A stretch of DNA of 6,372 nt. Source: Syntrophaceae bacterium. Its GTDB lineage: Bacteria > Desulfobacterota > Syntrophorhabdia > Syntrophorhabdales > WCHB1-27. Below the pieces are notes generated by a model, which saw nothing but the letters and a program-made list of their open reading frames with translations, searched no databases and had not been told where the DNA came from. Location of the stretch: the NCBI GenBank assembly GCA_003165115.1, contig PLSJ01000111.1, positions 1 to 6,372 of the forward strand. Direction: 5' to 3'. Below, piece after piece: positions 1 through 4,849 of the stretch. Numbering within the stretch: the first letter of the stretch is position 1; each line of letters begins with the position of its first letter. A program made the translations under genes and the position numbers.

Positions 1-717
1 GCCAACAACGAGACCGGCGTGATCTTCCCGATGCCCCAGATCGCCGAGCTCTGCCGCCAGCGCGGCATTCCCCTGCACACGGATGCGACCCAGGCGGTCG
101 GCAAGATCCCCGTCAACGTCGCCGAGACGCCGGTGGACGCGATGAGCTTCGGCGCCCACAAATTCCACGGCCCCAAAGGAGTGGGGGGGCTGTTTATCCG
201 TCGCGGCCTGCGCCTGCCGCCGCTGTTGTACGGCGGGCCGCAGGAGCGTCAGCGGCGGGGCGGCACGGAAAATGTCCCCGGCATCGTCGGCATGGGCAAG
301 GCGGCGGAGCTTGCAGCCAGGGAGATGCCCGGCAGGATGGAACACCTGCGGTCCTTAAGGAAAACCTTTATCGACCGGATCGCGGAAATCGACGAAGTCC
401 TCATCAACGGTCATCCCACGGAGTGCCTTCCACATCTCGTCTCGTGCTCGGTGCAGTACGTGGAAGGGGAATCGATGGTGCTCATGCTCGACGAAGAAGG
501 GATTTGCGCCTCCACCAGGTCCGCGTGCGCAAGCGGCTCGCTTCGTGCGTCTCATGTGCTCACCTCCATCGGACGCGACTATGCCTCGACACAAGGCACG
601 CTCATCTTCTCCTTCGGCATCGACAACACCGTCGAAGACGTCGATGCGGCCGTGAACGCCCTGAAGAGAAGCGTCGCATTCTTGAGGAGCATGTCGCCGT
701 TGTATGGAAAGAAGTAA
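1..717 (+). CDS. Cysteine desulfurase, NifS/IscS type (5'-truncated by window edge)
   Basis: PLP-dependent enzyme that removes sulfur from L-cysteine as a protein-bound persulfide for Fe-S cluster and other thio-cofactor assembly in the cytoplasm. The frame is open from base 1, so 238 codons are present, about 60% of a usual ~390-400 aa protein; the true start lies upstream. Visible motifs, numbered within the fragment: HTDATQAVGK with the PLP-ring Asp28; SFGAHKFHGPKGVG with the Schiff-base Lys54; QERQRRGGTEN (residues 81-91), the phosphate and substrate region; and the active-site loop STRSACASGS with the persulfide Cys176, followed by SHVL. The short Cys loop with SACxSG places it in group I (NifS/IscS), not SufS. 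Two oddities: the usual Gly before SAC is Arg (Arg173), and the late motif reads TLIFSFG where the family normally has T(L/V/I)RFS(L/F)G, so the carboxylate-binding Arg appears to be Ile202. No IscU/NifU scaffold gene follows; the next gene is a kinase with its own promoter region. Confidence 0.93.
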   Translation, partial: ANNETGVIFPMPQIAELCRQRGIPLHTDATQAVGKIPVNVAETPVDAMSFGAHKFHGPKGVGGLFIRRGLRLPPLLYGGPQERQRRGGTENVPGIVGMGKAAELAAREMPGRMEHLRSLRKTFIDRIAEIDEVLINGHPTECLPHLVSCSVQYVEGESMVLMLDEEGICASTRSACASGSLRASHVLTSIGRDYASTQGTLIFSFGIDNTVEDVDAAVNALKRSVAFLRSMSPLYGKK

Positions 718-740
718 GCGTCCATGGGCGCGGGGCCGCT

Positions 741-761
741 GTCAAAAAACTTGACTTTTTT
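741..761 (+). terminator. Possible weak intrinsic terminator after the desulfurase
   Basis: GTCAA (741-745) and TTGAC (751-755) form a 5-bp inverted repeat around a 5-base loop, directly followed by six T (756-761). It begins 23 bases after the desulfurase stop. The stem is short and AT-rich, so termination would be inefficient. The same bases also supply the -35 box of the candidate promoter, so the two readings compete. Confidence 0.25.
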
Positions 762-778
762 ACATAATGTGTCACAAT
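751..778 (+). promoter_or_regulatory. Candidate sigma70-type promoter for the histidine kinase
   Basis: TTGACT at 751-756 matches five of six bases of the -35 consensus. After 16 bases, CACAAT at 773-778 is a moderate -10 match (4/6). The surroundings (about 741-840) are clearly more AT-rich than the flanking coding DNA, as expected of a promoter. A perfect 6-bp inverted repeat, AAGACA (781-786) and TGTCTT (795-800) with an 8-base spacer, sits at or just after the expected start of transcription and could be an operator. Nothing identifies the regulator. Confidence 0.4.
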
Positions 779-780
779 AT

Positions 781-800
781 AAGACAGGTTGCTTTGTCTT
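781..800. repeat. Short inverted repeat AAGACA-N8-TGTCTT, possible operator
   Basis: Perfect 6-bp arms at 781-786 and 795-800, immediately downstream of the candidate -10 box. The position and spacing suit a dimeric DNA-binding protein, but a 6-bp dyad can occur by chance and no known operator consensus is recognised. Confidence 0.3.
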
Positions 801-842
801 TTCATAAGGCGCTTTCTGAAACAAAATAGAAAACGAAAAACT

Positions 843-917
843 TAACCCTAGCCTTGCTGGAAACGGATCGATATCGCGGGCCGAAAGACAGCATGTGAGG
901 CAAGAGCCGGTAACCCT
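843..917 (+). other. Possible structured 5' UTR upstream of the kinase
   Basis: GCCT (851-854) and TGCTG (855-859) can pair with CAGCA (889-893) and AGGC (898-901), leaving TGTG bulged on one side. This encloses about 29 bases that contain the self-complementary CGATATCG (869-876). TAACCCT occurs both before (843-849) and after (911-917) this structure, as a direct repeat. I compared it by eye with cyclic-di-GMP-I, cobalamin and Moco riboswitch signatures and found no convincing match. It may be a local fold with no ligand. Confidence 0.22.
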
Positions 918-953
918 GGAAGGATATGATTTCTGAAAGGAGGCTGACCGAAA

Positions 954-2705
954 ATGGCTGCCATGCGGATCGAAGGAAAATTGCAAAGACCGGAAGGATA
1001 CGGGGCCGTCGCGGCGTCGAGTGCCGCCGCCTGTTGTCGGGGGCAGGAATATTTTGGGGAGACGGCCCGTCTAATGCCCCATAACAGGCGTTTCCCGGAA
1101 GAGGGAGTACAAGGGAGTTTCGATTTCGGCGAGGCGGAGGGTCCCGTGGCCGGAGACCGGGCCGACGGAACGACCGCGACCAGGGAACCCGGCCCGTATT
1201 ACAGGATCATCGCCGAAACAATAACGGAAGGCGCCCTCATCCTCTCGTCCCGCGGCACCATTCTTTACTGCAACAGGGGGTTTTCGCGTATGGTCGATAC
1301 GCGGCCGGCAGAGCTCGTCGGCTCCTCTTTCCCCGGCCTTCTGATCGAGGAAGACCGCCCGCTCTTCCAGGACGTGCTGGAGAGGCTGGCGGAGGGTCAG
1401 GCCCGGGTCCAGGCCGACGTGGTCCACCTGTCGGGGAACGCGCGCAGCCTCGCGGTCCGCCTGACAGGCAGCCTCCGGGCCGCCGACGACAATACCACCA
1501 TCGTGTGCATCGTCCTCACCGACATCACAAAACGCGTGCAGGCGGAAGATGCGCTCAGGCAGATGCAGAAAATGGAAGCTATCGGCACCCTCGCCGGGGG
1601 CATAGCCCATGATTTCAACAACATCCTTTCCGCGATCATAGGTTTTTCCGAAATGTCCCTGGAAGATATCGCGGAGGACCACCCGGCAAAGCATTACGCC
1701 GCCCAGATACTGAGGGCCGCAACAAGGGGCAGGGACCTTGTCCGCCAGATCACGGTCTTCAGCCACAGGAACGAGGGAGAACGAAAACAGGTCAGGCCGG
1801 GTCAAATCATCGGGGAAACGCTGAAGCTGCTGCGGGCATCACTCCCTTCGACAATCGAGATCCGGGAGCGCCTGGAGACGGAATCGGGCGTTATCTTCGC
1901 ATCCTCCACGCAGATCCAGCAGGTGATCATGAACCTCTGCACAAATGCGGGACACGCCATGAAGGCAAAGGGAGGGGTGCTCGAAGTCTCTCTGGGCCCC
2001 TTCGACGTCGATTCCGCACAGGAGTCGCCCTGCCCCGGCATGGCGCCGGGGCCGTACCTGAGAATATCCGTGTCGGATACGGGCGTCGGGATGCCCCAAG
2101 AGGTCCTCGACCGCATCTTCGACCCCTTCTTCACGACAAAAAGCCCGAGCGAGGGAACGGGGATGGGGCTCGCAGTGGTCCACAGAATCGTGAAGAGTCA
2201 CGGCGGGGCAATCACCGTAAAGAGCACTCCCGCCAGGGGCTCGCTCTTCGACGTCTATTTTCCGAGGGTCGACGTGACCTGCATCGACGAGGCGGAAGCC
2301 GTCATCGGTTCTCCCGCGGGGTCGGGGCGGATACTCCTCGTGGACGATGAGGATGCGATCGTGGAGATGGGTACGTCCGTGCTCAAGCGCCTCGGCTATG
2401 AGGTCCGGGCGACACAGGACAGCCTGGAAGCCCTCGAGATATTCCGCCGGGACCCGAGCGCCTTCGACCTTGTCATTACGGACCAGACCATGCCCCGCAT
2501 GACCGGGACGGAGCTGACTCAGGAGCTGGCGGCGCTCAGGAGCGATATTCCCGTCATTCTTTGTACCGGTTACAGCGAGATAGTGGACCGGGACGCCGCG
2601 AAAGACCTCGGTATCAGGGAAATCCTCGCCAAGCCGGTCTCGCGGAACGAGTTGACGGAGTGCATCAGGCGCGTGCTCGACGACAGGGCGCAAGGGATAA
2701 GATAA
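954..2705 (+). CDS. Soluble hybrid sensor histidine kinase (PAS-HisKA-HATPase-REC)
   Basis: A 583-aa cytoplasmic sensor kinase that should autophosphorylate on His and pass phosphate to its own receiver. Domains in order: residues 1-80, low-complexity Ala/Gly-rich and probably disordered; PAS about 82-195, ending in the typical LTDITKR; HisKA with the H-box GIAHDFNN, phospho-acceptor His219; HATPase_c with N-box (Asn327/Asn331), G1 DTGVGM (375-380), F-box FDPFFTTK (389-396) and G2 GTGMGLA (401-407); receiver about 459-575 with acidic pair Asp464/Asp465, phospho-acceptor Asp510, Thr538 and Lys560. All catalytic residues are present, so it looks active. No transmembrane segment is seen, so the signal should be cytosolic. 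The start ATG follows GAAAGGAGG (935-943) at good spacing. A later ATG at 1074 would drop the first 40 residues and has a weaker site. No partner regulator with an output domain is in the window, so the final target is unknown. Confidence 0.95.
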   Translation: MAAMRIEGKLQRPEGYGAVAASSAAACCRGQEYFGETARLMPHNRRFPEEGVQGSFDFGEAEGPVAGDRADGTTATREPGPYYRIIAETITEGALILSSRGTILYCNRGFSRMVDTRPAELVGSSFPGLLIEEDRPLFQDVLERLAEGQARVQADVVHLSGNARSLAVRLTGSLRAADDNTTIVCIVLTDITKRVQAEDALRQMQKMEAIGTLAGGIAHDFNNILSAIIGFSEMSLEDIAEDHPAKHYAAQILRAATRGRDLVRQITVFSHRNEGERKQVRPGQIIGETLKLLRASLPSTIEIRERLETESGVIFASSTQIQQVIMNLCTNAGHAMKAKGGVLEVSLGPFDVDSAQESPCPGMAPGPYLRISVSDTGVGMPQEVLDRIFDPFFTTKSPSEGTGMGLAVVHRIVKSHGGAITVKSTPARGSLFDVYFPRVDVTCIDEAEAVIGSPAGSGRILLVDDEDAIVEMGTSVLKRLGYEVRATQDSLEALEIFRRDPSAFDLVITDQTMPRMTGTELTQELAALRSDIPVILCTGYSEIVDRDAAKDLGIREILAKPVSRNELTECIRRVLDDRAQGIR

Positions 2706-2800
2706 GGAATGGCAAGGGGGCGCGGTCCGTGAGGGGCGCGTTGTAAGCACTATTTTGAGGCCGTTAACAAAGGGTCTGTCGGAAATAGGAGCTGCTCTTC

Positions 2801-3388
2801 ATGGACCTTGTGGAGAAGATACCGGACATCTTGTTCCGGCCGCGGGAAGCATGGCCTGAGATAGGACGTGAGCGGGCCGCCATCAAAGACCTCTATGAGT
2901 CGTATGCCGCCATCCTCGCCGCGATACCGGCCGTCGCCCAGTTGATAGGCATGACCGTCGTCGGCATTTCTTTCATCGGGTTCCGCTATCGGGCCCCTTT
3001 CGCGAGCGCCTTCGGTTACGCGATCGTCTCCTATTGTCTTTCACTTGTCGAGATCTACGTCTTCGGCCTGACCGTTAACGGCCTCGCCCCGAGGTTTGGC
3101 TCAAAAAGAAGCGCCATCGATGCAATGAAGCTCAGCGTCTACTCCGCGACCCCCTGCTGGGTCGCCGGTCTGTTGTTCATCATCCCTTTCCTTATGCCCG
3201 TCGCCCTCCTGCTCTCCCTTTACGGATTTTATCTCCTTTATCTCGGGCTGCCCGTGCTGATGCACACGCCGGCCGAAAGGAGACCGCTCTACTTTGCAGT
3301 CCTCGTGATGATCGCTCTCGTTCTCACGGCGGCCGCCGGAATGCTGGCCGGCTTGCTGTTTCCCCAGGGGCGCATGGGCGCCATCTGA
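2801..3388 (+). CDS. Yip1-domain integral membrane protein
   Basis: A 195-aa protein resembling the bacterial Yip1/YIP1-domain family (PF04893 type): polytopic inner-membrane proteins of poorly known function. The N-terminus has the family's amphipathic opening, FRPREAWPEI (residues 12-21), followed by about five hydrophobic stretches near residues 34-60, 68-93, 114-132, 133-153 and 163-187. The region after the second segment (TVNGLAPRFGSKRS, 91-104) is a charged loop, and the protein ends in a short tail with no extra domain. AGGAG at 2787-2791, 9 bases before the ATG, supports the start. The gene lies 95 bases after the kinase on the same strand with no obvious terminator or promoter between, so co-transcription is possible but not shown. 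The family call is from overall pattern, not a domain search. Confidence 0.8.
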   Translation: MDLVEKIPDILFRPREAWPEIGRERAAIKDLYESYAAILAAIPAVAQLIGMTVVGISFIGFRYRAPFASAFGYAIVSYCLSLVEIYVFGLTVNGLAPRFGSKRSAIDAMKLSVYSATPCWVAGLLFIIPFLMPVALLLSLYGFYLLYLGLPVLMHTPAERRPLYFAVLVMIALVLTAAAGMLAGLLFPQGRMGAI

Positions 3389-3391
3389 TCC

Positions 3392-3718
3392 CTATTCTTC
3401 CCCCGATGCGGCCCGTCTCTCCCCTTCACCGCCGCTCAGGCCCTCATTGATGAATGCACCAAAGGGGGTGTTGAAAAAACGCAGCTCGGAGTGCTCCTGG
3501 TACTCTTTCAGCTTGCCGTTCCTGCCCATATCCAGGATAACGTCCGTGAGGACAAGAAAGGCATCGTTCTCCAGCCGCGCATCGGAGCACCATCCTTTCA
3601 GCACGTCGTCCCCCTTGCCCACCACAAACTTATACTTTCTCTGCCGGACGAGCGCGTTTATCCGCGACAGGTGCTCTTTGTTTCCGGGGTCGACGCGGTA
3701 TCTTCTCTTACAAAACAT
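3392..3718 (-). CDS. Hypothetical protein, 108 aa, unrecognised
   Basis: I do not recognise a family. The frame gives a protein-like composition: a basic N-terminus (MFCKRRYRVD), a mixed alpha/beta-looking core with Cys3 and Cys44 (KGWCSDARLENDAFLVLTD), then a charged Gly/Glu/Arg-rich tail that is probably disordered. There is no signal peptide or membrane segment, so it is probably cytoplasmic. Its stop lies 3 bases from the Yip1-gene stop, tail to tail. The start is uncertain: no Shine-Dalgarno site precedes the ATG at 3716-3718. The frame stays open back to a stop at 3758-3760, adding at most 13 codons and no ATG, GTG or TTG. It was preferred over the opposing plus-strand frames (3447-3761, 3491-3856), which look like low-complexity antisense translations and would overlap everything around them. 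Confidence 0.6.
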   Translation of the reverse strand: MFCKRRYRVDPGNKEHLSRINALVRQRKYKFVVGKGDDVLKGWCSDARLENDAFLVLTDVILDMGRNGKLKEYQEHSELRFFNTPFGAFINEGLSGGEGERRAASGEE

Positions 3719-3766
3719 AGAGAAAACATGGTTTCGGAAGGCGGCAATGTCAAGAGCTTAAAGCCC

Positions 3767-3809
3767 CCGCCCGGTCCATCCCGTCATTGTGCGCAGATGG
3801 ACCGGGCGG
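3767..3809 (-). terminator. Perfect 14-bp inverted repeat, probable terminator of the UbiD/amidohydrolase operon
   Basis: Arms at 3767-3780 (CCGCCCGGTCCATC) and 3796-3809 are perfectly complementary around a 15-base loop. The element starts about 11 bases beyond the ancestral amidohydrolase stop (3820-3822), where the minus-strand operon should end, and lies upstream of the next minus-strand gene. On the minus strand it is followed by a G-run and CTTTAA rather than a clean T-tract, and on the plus strand by TGAGGTCGTTTTA. It may therefore be a T-poor terminator or an RNA-stabilising hairpin rather than a textbook intrinsic terminator. The repeat itself is certain; its role is inferred. Confidence 0.6.
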
Positions 3810-3819
3810 TGAGGTCGTT

Positions 3820-3900
3820 TTACAGCTTCAATAACCTTCGCGCATTACCCTCATAGATGGCGTAGCGCTCCTCTTTGGTGATGGGGAGCTTGTCGATGCG
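3820..3900 (-). pseudogene. Out-of-frame true C-terminus of the amidohydrolase
   Basis: Read in the third minus-strand frame, 3900 down to a TAA at 3820-3822 encodes 26 residues beginning RIDKLPITKEER and ending EGNARRLLKL. This is the conserved closing helix of amidohydrolase-2 proteins. It has no start codon or ribosome binding site of its own and follows on from the frame ending GSAYIRWTID upstream. Restoring the frame needs removal of one base (or four), or gain of two. The repaired protein would be about 335-337 aa, normal for the family. A sequencing or assembly error is as likely as a real mutation. Confidence 0.85.
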
Positions 3901-4831
3901 TGATATCGATGGTCCATCGGATATACGCGGAGCCCCTCTCGGGATCGAAGGGGGAATCGGAGGCGAAGAGCACGTTCTCTGCGCCGAAGAACTTGAGTCC
4001 GCAGATCGTGGCGGCTTCCGAGCCGAAGACGGCCGTGTCGGCGTAGAACAGGTGAAAATAGTCTACCGGACGCTTCTTCAGTTTCTTGAGCAGCGCGAAA
4101 TAATCCACGTCCGATGTCCGGGTGCCGAGCTGGTCCCATCCCGGTCCGACCCGCCCTTCGAAATAGGGGACCATGCCGCCCAGGTGGTGAGTGATGATCT
4201 TCAGGTCGGGCAGCCTGTCGAAGATCCCGGCAAAGACGAGATGGGCCATGGCGACACTCGTTTCGTAAGGCCAGCCAAAAGTCCACCAGATCTCGTAGTG
4301 ACTCTTCGTCTCGCTCCTGTAATCGGGAAAATCCGCACCACGGGCGGGATGCAGCCAGATGGGGCGGTCAAGTTCGACCATGAGGTCAAAAAGCGGCATG
4401 GTCTCGGGCTTATCCAGGGGGCTGCCGAGGACATTGCTGAATATTTGGACTCCCACCGCCTTAAGCTCGGTGACGGCCCTCCTCGCCTCCCTGAGCAGGC
4501 CTTCGGGGTCGTTCATGGGCAAAGAGGCGATGAAACCGGGAAACCGGTCAGGGTGCTTCGCTACCAGTTCCGCCATCCCATCGTTCCCAAGCTTTGCCAT
4601 GTCGGTCGAGATCGGTGGCGGACCGAAGGCCTCGATGGGCGGGGAGCCAAGGCAGATGACCTGTCTATAGTCCCCGCCGAATTCGTCCATGCGCCGAAAA
4701 CGGTCATCAAGATCGGCGATGGAGGGTACTTCTCTGACCCGCTTGTGCATGTCCTTGCCCTTGGGGGCAACCTGCACCATCTTGTCGAAGTATGCTTTTG
4801 GAAAGATGTGATTAAAAATATCGATCTTCAT
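3851..4831 (-). CDS. Amidohydrolase-2 / ACMSD-like decarboxylase, C-terminus frameshifted
   Basis: Member of the metal-dependent amidohydrolase-2 family (PF04909 type), which includes ACMSD and gamma-resorcylate decarboxylase; these decarboxylate or hydrolyse aromatic and dienoic acids using a divalent metal in a TIM barrel. The 326-aa open frame begins MKIDIFNHIFP and shows WLHPARGADF (metal His161), ITHHLGG (His215/His216, catalytic-base region) and FASDSPF (Asp292). Aligned by eye to ACMSD, the first His of the HxH motif is Phe6 while the second is His8. After TID (residue 309) the frame runs into an unrelated 17-residue tail. The family's normal ending, resembling LPITKEERYAIYEGNARRLL, lies in another frame just downstream, so there is an indel near 3898-3910. 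The ATG follows AAAGGAGGG (4838-4846) only 18 bases after the UbiD stop, so the two genes form one operon and are probably translationally coupled. The exact substrate cannot be read from sequence. Confidence 0.88.
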   Translation of the reverse strand: MKIDIFNHIFPKAYFDKMVQVAPKGKDMHKRVREVPSIADLDDRFRRMDEFGGDYRQVICLGSPPIEAFGPPPISTDMAKLGNDGMAELVAKHPDRFPGFIASLPMNDPEGLLREARRAVTELKAVGVQIFSNVLGSPLDKPETMPLFDLMVELDRPIWLHPARGADFPDYRSETKSHYEIWWTFGWPYETSVAMAHLVFAGIFDRLPDLKIITHHLGGMVPYFEGRVGPGWDQLGTRTSDVDYFALLKKLKKRPVDYFHLFYADTAVFGSEAATICGLKFFGAENVLFASDSPFDPERGSAYIRWTIDITHRQAPHHQRGALRHL

Positions 4832-4849
4832 GTAATACCCTCCTTTAAA

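Noticed and set aside
718..731. Imperfect palindrome GCGTCCATGGGCGC after the desulfurase stop
   Set aside because: It has no loop and no T-tract, so it cannot form a useful hairpin, and it is short enough to be chance.
843..950. Cyclic-di-GMP, cobalamin or Moco riboswitch in the kinase leader
   Set aside because: None of the conserved core sequences I know for these classes could be placed, so only an unclassified possible structure is reported.
1071..1805. 244-codon minus-strand open frame
   Set aside because: Antisense to the PAS and HisKA regions of the kinase, with no motifs of its own.
1839..2750. 303-codon minus-strand open frame
   Set aside because: Antisense to the ATPase and receiver domains of the kinase. 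The translation is His/Arg/Pro-rich and matches no family.
2706..2800. Separate promoter or terminator between the kinase and Yip1 genes
   Set aside because: The only -35-like site (TTGTAA, 2741-2746) has a poor -10 partner (TTAACA), and no stem with a T-tract is visible.
3725..3753. Minus-strand promoter with TTGACA (3748-3753) for the 108-aa gene
   Set aside because: The -35 box is perfect, but at 16-18 base spacing only CATGTT-like sequence is found (3/6), and it would place transcription start inside or at the coding region.
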